From NCBI GenBank assembly GCA_024305405.1, contig JAKNDB010000109.1:1674001-1738000 (forward strand): a DNA stretch of 64,000 nt. Reading direction: 5' to 3'. Both the position numbers and the translations under genes were made by a program. How positions within the stretch are numbered: position 1 is the stretch's first letter; each line of letters opens with the position of its first letter. The notes beneath the pieces are model-generated. The model made no database searches and was not told where the DNA came from. It saw nothing but the letters and a program-made list of their open reading frames with translations. This DNA is from Dirofilaria immitis. Lineage: Eukaryota > Nematoda > Chromadorea > Rhabditida > Onchocercidae. This document shows positions 13,127 through 25,400 of this stretch, in pieces.

Positions 13127-14860
13127 CTAAAATATTCTGTTTGCTACTGTTTTACACTATTCTTTACATCATTTGTTTGATCGTTCTGCTTTTCTTCTCA
13201 CCGTTCAGCGTGATACGCAATCGGTATTAATTCACTCACGCAAATTTCACGTACTGGATTATTTTCCCTATTTTTAATAATTCTTGATATAAAAATATGC
13301 TTTAACCATTGTTACAATAGATCGGATAAATCAACGAAAGTCTTCAAAAAAAATGGAACTCAGTAAGTTTCTTGATCACAAATGATCTGATTAAAGTTGT
13401 AAGTTAAAATGAATGCATCATTTATTCTGAACACACCTGTCGGCGTAAGTTATTTTTGCGCTCTTTCTCCATTTTTCGAAGTTCAGACTTTGTCTGGCTA
13501 TTAAGTATTGCAATGTATAACTGGAATAATTTCAAGTGAAAATATGTTTGAGAAGAAGTATACAATATGAGCCTGAATAATTTAGCTATTACGACATTTG
13601 GAAAATTTTATCTGGCTTTCTAATTCTAATTGGATACATAAACAGAAAAAGTAATTTGAAACATGGAAGATGAACGTTAATCAGACACAAACGCATCCTC
13701 ACGCATAACAAATGGACCAATACGCATTCGCGTACGTGTACCATAGATTTCCGTTCAGTCATCCGTTAAATATCCTTAAAATAAGGAACAAATCACCTAC
13801 CAACCACTCTGTAACCGTTCTAAAAACATAAGCTGAACTTTCTGGAATGCGTCAGCTTTACATCGCATCATCATGCGCAACACAATATTCAAATTAAGTT
13901 CCAGGATACATGTATAGATATATTATTGATTTATTGATTTTTTCCTTTACAGTTCTTTGATAAAGAATTGGCCGCTTAATTTTAAGACTGCGAGACTGAG
14001 TTTCATTCCACTTGCTGGTATGCTTGTTGCAATGTATTGATGCCCCGAAGGAGCGCGCGCATGTTACTGGTAATAATTATACGTGATGAATCGATGTGCT
14101 AAAGAGTATACGTATGTTGTATTGGCGTGACTATGATAAGTTTTTTTAACGTATCACGTAAAATATATGTGTGTACATGTGATTTGTCCGTTTCAAGATT
14201 AGAAAAATGTTAACTTTTGAGAAAATAAAGTGATTGACTAGTATCATCCGTGTGAGTTTGTACAATCTCGTACTTTCACCGTACATCGATGCTTCTTTCT
14301 TCCTTTTTACCTTCTCCTTTCTCCCTTTTCTTAAGATTTTCTTCAAATTCATAAAAGGGAAACTTCACTGTGAAATGTCATAACTTCTTTCTTATCATCC
14401 AATTTCCATTTGTACTTACATTGTCTTGATGCTTTATACATGAGTAATTTTTACCACTTTAATTATCTAGTAAAATTGAGACTTCATTGATAACAGATGA
14501 ATATGATGCATCGTTGAATGGGATCAGGAAGAGGAAGATGAGCACAAACAAAATCGCCCTTCGTGATGATGATGTCCAGTAACGCGGTAGATACCGGAAA
14601 TTTTCTTGAGACAAGAGAGAAAAAAGAGGAAAAAGAAAGGTGAAACTGAAGACATGTGAAAAAGAAGGTAGGTAATGATGACAGTAATACTGGAAACTAA
14701 GGTTTTAGTTAAACCTGAGCAAACTTGTAAATAAAGGAGTATTTCACGCATTAATTGACATGCAATAAGTGATCGGAGTAATTTCTCATCCCTAAGTGAA
14801 GATAGCTGCGGAATTTGCTTTAGATAATTATTGCGCTTCATTTCTACGACAGTGTCGGCG
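13127..14860. other. no gene resolved; possible 5' region of HP1-like gene
   Basis: I looked here specifically for a chromodomain belonging to the HP1-like gene downstream and found none in any frame. An acidic open patch at about 14525-14570 (+; EEEDEH) could be part of an N-terminal exon but could not be connected. Confidence 0.4.
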
Positions 14861-14869
14861 TCATCTAGG

Positions 14870-16291
14870 TGAATCGGAAGAAACGGCTGACATGGATGAT
14901 GATTGTATTGTGATTTATGAAAAGATGTATAGAAAAAAATGAATACTTGTAAATAACGGATTCAAGTAATTCTAAGCATTGTTTATTATTTCTCATAGCT
15001 TTTGTCGCGAAAGATTTATTTCTTATAGTTTTTGTCGAGAAGCTATTTCTCATAGCTTTTGTCGCGAATGAAGCTTCTAAACAAGAAGAGAAGATAAATA
15101 TGGTAAATCAGTACAGATAATATAATAATGAAAAATTCCTACAATTTTTTTCTGCAGATTCAATAATTTTTGAGTAGTAATAACTGACAGATTACATTTG
15201 CACTGTCATCAGAAGATATCGGTGAAAAAAATGACCATATAGACGGAATAATATATCTTAAATTTTAAAAGGTTTTTAACTAAATTGATTTGGTTTTTAA
15301 CTAAATTGATTTGGTTTTTAACTAAATGGATATTCTTTTTCTGAATTAACACAATTTTATGACCAATCAACAGTGGCCGTTGGTGATGCTGATGATGCTA
15401 ATGAACATCGACAATGATTGCATCATAATCTATGAAAGAAAAGCTTCTAAACAAGAAGAGAAGATAAATATGGTAAATCAGTATAGATAATATAGTAATG
15501 AAAAATTCCTATAATTTTCTTTTTTTTTTTAGAAAATATAGAATAATTATAATTATACGTGTTTTGTAGACTTTTTTTTATTATTGGTTAAGCATTTTCT
15601 CAAAATTCTCTCAGTTTTACGACAATTCGTGTATTATTTCCTTCTTAGACTCTCCAAATTCTTCTAGTTTCATACTACTGAAGTTCTGACATAATTTTCA
15701 ATGTTTTTTGAATATGATTTTATTTGGGAATAGGAAATTAAGTCAGAAACCTATTTCTGTAGATTCTGAAAATCAAGCAACACAGGAGAGTGAAAAGAAA
15801 CTGGGACAAGGTGAAGAATACTTCATTCAGGGTTTGTGTATCATTCTTCATTGTTATGATATATATATATATATATATATATGTTTAAATTTTAAATGAT
15901 TTTTTATGCTTTCAAAATTGATCTTTTATGTTATAAAAGAAATAATATATTTTTGTGGTTGCAATCCTTTGACCAATTTCTGAAAATATGTAAGGTAATG
16001 ACGGTAACGTAATTGATATATCATTAGGAAAGTTCTTAATTAAAAGAAATATAGAGTTTTTTGTCTTGAATTTTTATTGTTTTAAGCTTGGTCAACCAAT
16101 TATTATACTGCAGTTTAAATTTAGATTTGGAACCAGAACGTATAATTGGTTCAATCATTTCTGATGGCAAAATAAAATTTCTGATTAAATGGAAAAACAC
16201 TTCAAGAACGAACTTGATGTCGAGGGAGATTGCTAATGAAAAATGTCCGAAGACCGTCATTAATTTTTATGAAACAAAATGTTATGAGTAA
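14870..16291 (+). CDS. HP1-related protein with chromoshadow domain, no chromodomain seen
   Basis: The last exon, 16125-16291, encodes a clear HP1 chromoshadow domain: LEPERIIGSI, then FLIKWKN, then ANEKCP and VINFYE, in the order seen in CBX1/3/5. It joins exon about 15731-15831 (ending GEEYFIQ) in phase 1 through acceptor AG 16123-16124. Further upstream are exon-like segments at about 14870-14935 (ETADMDDDCIVIYEK) and 15380-15459 (IDNDCIIIYER...), whose links to the 15731 exon I could not phase. HP1 proteins normally carry a chromodomain that reads H3K9 methylation, a hinge, then the chromoshadow dimerisation domain. No chromodomain is visible in this interval. The protein stops five residues after FYE, so the C-terminal Trp region that HP1 uses to bind PxVxL partners is absent. 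Could be a chromoshadow-only adaptor, a decayed paralogue, or a gene whose chromodomain exon lies outside the readable structure. Confidence 0.7.
14987..15076. repeat. three imperfect tandem copies, 27-30 bp
   Basis: Unit ATTTCTCATAGCTTTTGTCG with variable tail, three copies in a row. They separate the CIVIYEK segment from the first copy of the SKQEEKINM segment. Confidence 0.85.
15071..15523. repeat. duplicated about 83-bp segment (15071-15153 and 15441-15523)
   Basis: Two near-identical copies 370 bp apart. Each begins AAGCTTCTAAACAAGAAGAG, runs through the exon end ATAAATATG and its GTAAAT donor, and continues into the same intron sequence. The segment before each copy also encodes a related D-x-D-C-I-(V/I)-I-Y-E motif, so an exon plus its 5' intron was duplicated. 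Confidence 0.88.
15271..15328. repeat. 21-bp tandem repeat, nearly three copies
   Basis: GGTTTTTAACTAAATTGATTT repeated at 15271, 15292 and 15313 (last copy partial). It lies between the two duplicated exon copies. Confidence 0.9.
15858..15882. repeat. (AT)n microsatellite
   Basis: About twelve AT units in the intron just before the chromoshadow exon. Confidence 0.9.
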
Positions 16292-17532
16292 TGCATATTA
16301 AGCTAAACCATCAAAATGCTAATTATCAAACTCATGAGTAGTAACTAATAGAACTGTTTTGTTAGTTATTATTATTGTTATTGTTACTATTATTGTTTTG
16401 TTATTGTTACTGTTATTGTTATTGTTATTGTCACTGTTATGTTTTTCGTTATTATTGTTTTTCCATATTCCTTTCAGATTTACTTTGGGAAAAAAATGGA
16501 CTGTAGTCTTATTATTGCTATTATTCTTATTGTCATTATTATCATTATTTCTTTTCTTAATTATTTCTCCATATTTCTTTTAGACCCACAACTGATTTGT
16601 TCTGAGGAAAAAATGAGCTGTAATCTTATTGTTACCATTATTACTACTGTCACTATTATAATATTCCGTATTTCTTTCAAATCAGTAACTGATTTATTTT
16701 GGAAAAAGGAAATGCTTTCATTATAGACACTATTTTTTATTCCAGATAATTGAACGTATTTTACATTATAAAAAAAAGGCAAGTTAATTCATCACTTATA
16801 AACCTTTCCAATTATAATGTTCTGACAGGATCAACTTTTTCCTGATGATATCCCGCATAGTCGTAAATATCTCAGCGGAGATTCTCTGTGTTTAGATATT
16901 CAAATAATTCATTTCAAATTAAGAGCTGAACATAATTTCCAACTCATGCATAAATTGTTTCGTGAAGCAATATTTCTATTGATATTCCTTTACAGCAGAA
17001 AACAAATTTATTATTCTAATATTTATTTATTTATTTTATTAGCAAATAAATAAATAAATACCTGTTAGTGTTTATTAGCATTTTATTAGCATTTTTTTAG
17101 CAATATTTCAATCTTGTTTAGGGTTAGGTAGAATATACCAGAAAAGTTAATGTCATCTCGAAATGATAATTTTAAATTCTTGAGATTCATTCACAGTCTT
17201 AGCATATCTTCATTTTCTCAGATAATTCCCTCTTCTTCATCTGATAACCTCTGTCCATGTTCTCCAACCGAAAATTTTTTCTTCTCAGAAAATCCCATAC
17301 CATAGATTTTCTGTTGAATACATTCATAAAAGCCGAGACCTATCAGTATCAAGAATGAGGATGTCGCGTACCTCTTCGTCGTCAGACATGAAAAATCTAT
17401 GAATTGCTAAGCTTCAAAGGATTTGGAAGAGACAAATTTAGAAATTTAAAAGTACATTTGTTATTCAAATAGACGTTGTTCCCTAGTCGAAAATTTTGAA
17501 ATGAGAACAAGTGAAAAGAAATTGACAATGTA
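16292..17532. other. intergenic with TTATTG-type simple repeat
   Basis: Contains an imperfect (TTATTG)n tract at about 16363-16450 and a second T/A-rich tract to 16690. These create long Leu/Ile/Val open frames that are not genes. A short minus-strand open segment at about 17395-17225 (starting MSDDEEVRDI) is exon-like but could not be connected to anything. Confidence 0.5.
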
Positions 17533-17916
17533 GAGAAGAATTTGGCTCTTTATGGGAATTATGCTGAAATTCAGCAATAAAAATCTGTTGTTTTTGAAAT
17601 TGCTATGCGTGAAATGTCAAATGAAGAAAAAGTTCATTCAATAATGAAAGCAAAATACAAATTTATGAACAAAGAAACACACACGAGTAAATTAAAGCCA
17701 GCAATACAACTTCAGTTTGCAAATTTCATGGCATTTAACACTCTTAGAATGATTTAAACCAATATTACTGCAAATTTCAATTATTCAAATTTAAAATTAA
17801 AGCAGCATATTGCAGCAGGAGAAAAAAGAGTCACTGAAAATCGAACATTTCATAAAATTAGTACTCTCTACGATAATTTGTATGCCTATGGAATTTTTCA
17901 CCGGTTACTTAAATAA
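17533..17916 (+). pseudogene. decayed coding frame of unknown origin
   Basis: A single frame stays protein-like for 128 codons, interrupted only by two internal TAA stops and ended by a third (17914-17916). Segments read NLALYGNYAEIQQ, EIAMREMSNEEKVHSIMKAK and FHKISTLYDNLYAYG. There are no GT/AG signals that remove the stops. I do not recognise the family; it may be a mobile-element or gene remnant. Confidence 0.33.
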
Positions 17917-19422
17917 GCTTCTTATTGGACCTCAGGTGACGGCACCAGCCTAGTCCACTAGAAGTAAAACGAAAATATATTTTAGCAGCCGTAAAGCCTT
18001 AAATTGACAATCAAAGATCAATCAATTCGATAGTTTGAACCACCAGTGTCGTAAACAGTGGACGAAATAGGTACGAGATTTAAAAATGTGTAATGTGTCA
18101 TAACGGAATAATGCGAGCCGTTTTTAAAATAGCAACCGCAATAGAATTCTGGGAATCAGTTGATCCTAAAAATTTAAACGATACAGTGATTATTTAATTA
18201 AACATTATCATTTAACAGACCAGAACATTCCGTAAATATGGAAATGGTAAGACAGGTGAAAGGTCTTCGAATTTTTCCATCTGATTTATTTGCTGGTTTA
18301 AAATTTGGCGAATTATTTGATCCCTGTACAGAAAAAAATTAAACTAAGCTTTTTTTGAGGAGAAATTTTAGCCAAAAAGTAGAAGAGGACACAGAGAGAG
18401 AAAATGCTAAAGAGAATAACAAAGATAGGTAATGTTGCATAAAACAATAATAGTACAATATTATTGTCTGCATCTTAATCAGAGAATATAATAAGAGATA
18501 AAAATGAAAGAAATAAAACATACTTTGATCAATGTCTAACCAAAAAAATATCACATTCTATAGAGGGGAAAAAGGCTATCACTAATTCTATTCACGACAA
18601 TAATAAAACTAATAAATACAGACGGAACAGAAAAAATATTTTGCACAAATCTTGCAACTGATTAACTGGAGAAAGCATTCGATACAATTTTGGTTAGAAA
18701 TAAAAGGATTGTAACGCTTCTGGTCTATGAGTGTATACTGACGAGACTCAACAAAAAACACCATAAAACAAGAATAATGAAAAATGGAAATATGAGAAAT
18801 ATTTATATGAGCCAACGAAGGTGCTATGAACTTTGCTAGGAAAAAAGATGACGAGGAGATTAAAAGAAATATAAATAAATGGGAATATTTAAAGAGAAAT
18901 ATATAGTATAGTCGATATATCTTAGAATAATGGATTAATTACATGCTTCAAAAAAGACAGCAAAAAAAATAATGGCTAATGAAAACGCAATGTCAGATTC
19001 AATTCGAAATCAATAATCATTGGAAAACATTTAGAAACAATTAAACATCCACCTTACAAACAAACGAACTGAAAAATAGTTCCAATAAACAAGGCAGAAA
19101 GATTGTATAAAACGAAAGCGAAACAATGCGATCAATTGACAAATACAGAGATTGTGTCAGGAGAGATCACACGATATATACTTGAAATCTGACGAAATAA
19201 TACAATTAACATCGTAATGACGAAACAAAACTCTACTGCATACAGCAAAATTCATAAAAAAAAGTAATTATTATTTTAAAAGAACAATAATATTCATGAT
19301 TCGGATAAACAGACATAAAGAGCGGTAAAATATAAAATCGAAAAAAAAGAAAAAACAGAGGCAATGTAGATTTGTTTCATTTTTATGTGTTTTCAAAAGA
19401 CAGTAGTAGCATCGTTAGACAC
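17917..19422. other. no gene seen
   Basis: AT-rich, purine-biased on the + strand, many stops. It forms the region 3' of the KDM5 gene. Confidence 0.45.
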
Positions 19423-22400
19423 TTAAGGTGAGCATGAAGTAGGTGAGTCAGAGGATAAACACGTTGATGGAATCTTGCCTTCTGCCAAGCAGCGGTGGCA
19501 ATAATACATCGATGTCTGGTCCACTCGGCTTACCGTTTGTCCAACACAAACATAATGATACCATCGTGAACAACCTGCTTCACACTGAATCCAACGAATC
19601 TGATCACCTGTAAAACGTCATAATGAGAAATTTTAGAAGCGAATCATAGTGGGAAATTTTAGAAGCGCTTATCAAGATAGTGAATGACAGAAAAATTAGC
19701 AGGAGATATTCACTAATATTGATTCTTATTCCAATCAAAAAAATTTTTGAATTACTAGCTTCTCAAAGCCAACTTTTCAAAAAAATCTGTTCATAAAAAC
19801 TATTTCATTTTTAAAACCAATTCATAATTTAATACCAAGTATAAAGAAAAGTTATAAATGCTAGAGCGACTAACTATAAGGATGTAGGCATGTAGTAGCA
19901 GAGCATGCATCCTGTTCTTGATGAAAATCATTCTTCGAACGTTTTCGATGCCCGGCTATAAATTTGCCACATCCTGATATACTTCGTTTCAGACCTCGAC
20001 GTCTTTTACCGCCACTACTGTCAGGAAACAGAACACTTGGAATTTGTGCTGACACTGGTCGTTCTTTGATCTGCACATAAATCTCTTTGTCCTTTTCAGT
20101 TGGCGGCTTCACTCGAATAAGTGCATCAGTGATTAACTTCCATGCTTCCGAATGCATTATTTCGTTACAAAAAAACCGCGATCAGGATTCATCAACACTG
20201 AAGAGATATAAATTATAAACATTAACCATTTAATTTCCTAATTATTAGAACAAAATGTAAAAATAGTTTAATAATAAAACATTTCATGCATCTTAGATTG
20301 TAGCCCAAATAAATCCTTAAATCGTAGATTACACAGTGTAGTATGCTTTACATATCAGAAGCCTTAATACATTAATTCTTGTTATGCCAATTCGGATCCA
20401 TAAGTTCTGAGATGCTGAAGAAGAATTTCCAAACCAAACATGCCTTTTACACAATTCCGCGTCAAGAGGAATACCATCAGGTGGCAGTTTGCTGATAACA
20501 TCTAAAGCTTCCTTATAGGCCAATTCAGCATGTTTCAAAGCGATTTCGACCAAAACACGTTCCAAGGATGGCAGAGCCGTTCCACATGCACTCGTTACAT
20601 CTTCAGCAAAGGACGGCGGCTACGTAAGCAGCGTACACAAAGATAATAGCCTACCGGAAACTGTGACATGAAAGGATTCCACTGTACGCAAGTTGCTGAA
20701 AAAAATCTGTTGTACATTGTATTACAAACTTAAACTGACAGAGAAACGAAATGAATTACTCTAACAGACTACCACTAAAAAAGATACTGTTTAAAACCAC
20801 AATGATTGCTAATAAATCAAGTACAATGAAAAAACATCCAAAAATTAAAATTTAATCTTCCTGCAGTTCTTAAGCCCTATTTGATAATAAAGTTTTATCA
20901 TTACAATTAATAAATCATGTGAAGTATGACAAGTAGGAAATGATAATATGCAACTTTTCTTAACTCTTTGTTATGAAAAGGAAACTTAATCTACAGAGTC
21001 TTTTGATATCGATTCTTCTGTAGGAACGGCTGAATAACTAAACATAAGTAATCATTCCTCAAAACATTTAATTTTTATAACATAAGCCGGCATTTGTTTT
21101 TCTTCCTAATAACTAGTGTACGTAGTACTCTCGAAAGACCGCATTTCTAAACATCTAATGAAAAGACAAATTAAGAGAAATTAATTAATAAAAATCCGTT
21201 TTAACGGTTGTTATTTCAGATAGAAAAACTTAAATTTGAAGTTCGAAATTTTACAAACGTACAATGAAATTTGGCGTGGCAAAGCAGGCAACGAATAAGA
21301 GAAATATCATTGTCCTTCGCGCCACTACACACACACATTTCGCCGATAGAGCGGACTTCATTCAATTTCCGCAAAGTTATTATTAGTCTGCGTTGCTGTT
21401 CATAAAGTGAATTAACGTGATGCGTCTGAAATTAAACTAGATTTGCCCTGAAAATGAAAAACAAAAAAATTTTTTTAAGGCTACTCTCTAAAATTTTTTA
21501 AGGCTAAAATTTTTAAGGAAACATTCAATTCATCCGTTTAAGTTTCTTAAGGAAACTGAAAGACTTACAAGTTGTTCAACAGATTCGAAATTTTCAATAT
21601 ATGCCCAATTATCACGGGGTGAAAGTGAATCCACTAGGATGAGTGGTGTTGCAACACCTTCGATTAATTCTGTTAAATCATCTCGGCCATTCAATATCTT
21701 TAATAAAAATAACAAAATGAAATTAAGAAATCATTTTTTTAAATGATTTTTGCAAGATAATCCCTTCCTCTCCCTCCCCTCCCGCGCAAAAAAAACAATA
21801 CCTCGACAATGTTGTAATAAGATGGAGATGACACAAACATCTGACCGACATGTTGGCAAAAACATTGAACGCAATCATGGCGTTTTTCCATATCCGAATT
21901 CATTAGTGAATTTCTCAAAATGAAGGATTTTCCGATTTTGAAAAGCAAATCGCTTAAGGATTTCAACGTGTAACTTTCGTTTCCTATAAATTTATTAACA
22001 TAAATCAAATTAAAAGGAAAATACGACAATGAACTGATTTAAAAGATAATTTCTTGATAACTGTTGAAGCGAGTGTCTATATGTCATTAAACACCAAAAA
22101 ATCTTGAAATATCTCAAACTTCATTTCCCACCAAATGATAATCGAAGTGCTGAGAAGAAATTTGAAATAGTTTAAACAAAGTAAATCAATCCATAATACT
22201 AATTGAAAGGATTCCTACTCACTGAAATGATACTTACCTCTCAAACGTTGGACAGTGTCATAGATATTTCGAGCCAACTTGTATTCACTTCTAAACTTAT
22301 CGATGTATTCTTCTGTCATCCAGTTGGAGACTTCTAAAGTCGCTCGCAATTTCTCAACCTCTTCCACTCCGATTCCTTCGTTTTTTATCTCGCAAGAAAG

Positions 22401-25400
22401 CTTGCGCCTTTACAAAAGTGTTCCTTCATGAGACTAACTAATCAAGTAGATTTCACTGATATCAATGCTTAACTACCTTCAAAAATCCTACAAAATAGGA
22501 AAGCTGAAACTTCTACTTGAACGGATAGAAAAAGAAAGAGGATTTCACTATTTTCATTTTCAAGCGACGGTTATTGTGCTTTAAGCGCTTATACTACCAC
22601 GGTTAAATAATATTCCACCTGCCCTTGAAGATACAGAAACTTTCTGTCGACTTATATCCCAATGCATTAAAAGGCAAAATGAGATTTAGTAACACCTAAC
22701 TGTTTCTGCAAAATCATTCAGTCAATTCAATAAATTTGTAAAATTAGGAAACGAACTATATATTCATTCCGATGACCAATTTTCAACATCACATTTAAAG
22801 CATCAACTTCCGCCTGAAATTTGACATCATTGTCCGCGATGGATCGTCCCTTTTCGATTAGTTCTACTAGTTCTTTAAGTTTCCACCTTTCTTTTGCCTG
22901 ATCAGGTGCAAGAGTATTTTGATTTTCTGATTTGCTAGCAGATATATTCCTTGGCACAGAATCCAATATTTTATGTGCACATTGTAGCCAATTGCATTTA
23001 TCTAGCATCTAAAACTACAGATAGTGAATGAATGATAAAGTTTACATCTAATTAATGTGTTTTCCTTTCTTGATATAAACTTCATCGACTATAAAAAACT
23101 CACTCTCTCCAGATCATCAATCTCCGTCAGACTGACGTTGAAATCATCAGCTTCTTCAATCAATTTGTTTACCAAATCGGTGTAATGATCGTATTTGTCA
23201 ATGTAATCTATTGCACCCATCAAAAATTGAGAACAGCGTTTACGCCAATCATTAATACGCTTCATATAATTCTATAAAAGTACGAAAAAACGAAATTCTA
23301 ATCTTTTGAAATGACGAATTAATAAAAATACTAAATTTTATCTTCAGCAACCAATAAATCAAGTCAATTTACCAATATAAAAAATACGTATTTGCACACC
23401 TTAACATTGAATTCCAAATTGAGTATTGTGCATGGCAATTCCTCAATCGATTGTTTTAGTTTTTCGAATTCTTTAATATCGACAGAGAATTCATTTGTGT
23501 GTTTTCGTAAGCTGTTCCTAAATAAGAAAAAAGCATGTCAAAACACTCAATTTCATCTTTAAAAACGACAAAAAGTAAAAATAAATATAATGTTTGGCTA
23601 AGTTATTGTATTTAGCAAATTACCTAATTGAAGATCAAATATGAAAACAACAAGCTCTGGAAGAAGAGTATTTCGAATTATTTAGCTGCATACAACCAAG
23701 CCGTTTTATATAATGCGTTGACAAATAAATGTTTTATGTCATGACGTATCAGACCTTGTACGTATGCGACGATTCATCAGTGCACGTGCAGTTTGCATGA
23801 TATTCTCAGACCGTTTTATAATATTCATCGCTTCATCAGTAGCATCACATTGTGGAAAACCTCGCGCTTTCGAAACACTAACCAAAATACGCAAATCTTC
23901 TACTGCTAAATACTGAATCCGTAAGTTTGCAAGTAATATTACAATAAAGTATTAAAAGATATCCATATTAAATGCAATTAAAGTACTTCAATGTAGAATT
24001 TCTGTCATTAAATTGTTTTGTTTAAAATGATATCATACGTGAGGCACTGAATTATGTGTTTGATTTGAGGAATTAATATATGATAAAATTAGACAGAACA
24101 CACAGATTTAGAAATCTTGCTGCGACTATGATGAATTTACTTGGCAAAACATACTCGGCTTAACATCATTATTTTCGGTATTGACCACTGACAAAAGTTT
24201 GGCTCTCCAGGTAGCATAGTCACAGATCCCATAGGTCAACATGTCGCACATGTAATTCAATTCTTGTGCAGTGTAACGGTAACTGTAAATCGTTATTAAT
24301 TCACTGATACAAAAATGTAACAAACTTATCCTGAAATTGGGAATTTTGATGAAATATATTTCGACATTTCCCAAACAACACATGAAAACTTCTAGAAGTC
24401 TCCGTACTTTTTTTCTGATCAATTTCCAAAATCTTACTTGAAAGTAAGATCTGTCGTCTGACACACTGAACAGATAAGATCGGCATGCACCAAACATACG
24501 AGCCTTTTGTGCCTGCAGGAGAGTGATGACATAAACAATGTTGTCTTGCAAACAGCACAAGCGCGAAAATCATCAGGGATGTGTTCATATTCAACTCGTG
24601 CTGATCTGAAAATAAACTAACATTTTTCTTGAAAATTTTTCATAAAATTTTAAACTGTAAAAACAGAGGTATAATTTTCGATTTATGGTATCCTTTATCA
24701 CAGCCATCCAGAGCCATCAGAAATATTAGAAACGTGCATCAAACATTAGGAAACAGTTTATTCAGTGCATCTCATGAATGTCACGTGGTATGCACTAAGA
24801 TATGGAAAAATTTCTTATAAAAATTTCCGTTCAGCTATTTCTTCAAATTCATTTCACTTGCCGATTAAACCTTTGATGACTTCGACAGTTAACACTAGCT
24901 GAACCAACAGATGATAATTTTATAGGTTTGCTGAAAAATGCTATTATACTTTGATGCGCCCAATCAATGTAGTCTCCATAAAGTAATTCATGCACATAAA
25001 AAAAACGTACTCAGTGATGCCTTTGCTAGTAATAATTTCTCGAAAACGTTTTTCTCGTACAATAATTTCGTACAATTCCTCATGTACAGCTACACCAACA
25101 TTAACACTCAACTTGGTAGCACATTTCGCCATTTTTACCATCAGTTCCTCGTGTGAAAAAACACAGTTACGATGAACACGGGCATACTCCAAGATGCAGA
25201 AACGACCTTTGCGCAGCTGCAAACAGTTATTACTTACAAATCAATATTTGAACAAAAATTGTATGAAAAAATAAATCAAATTTTACATCAGCAGAAACAA
25301 GGAGTGTGAAAAACACAGTTACTTAAGTAAACCTAAATATTTGCTCATATTTCACTTCTTGATACAAAGACTACATGCTTTCATTGAATCTCATAACTTT

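Noticed and set aside
14524..14841. 105-residue minus-strand open frame
   Set aside because: No domain and no splice logic; it overlaps the possible 5' part of the HP1-like gene.
16359..16726. Long Leu/Ile/Val open frames
   Set aside because: They arise from an imperfect TTATTG simple repeat; no splice sites or domain.
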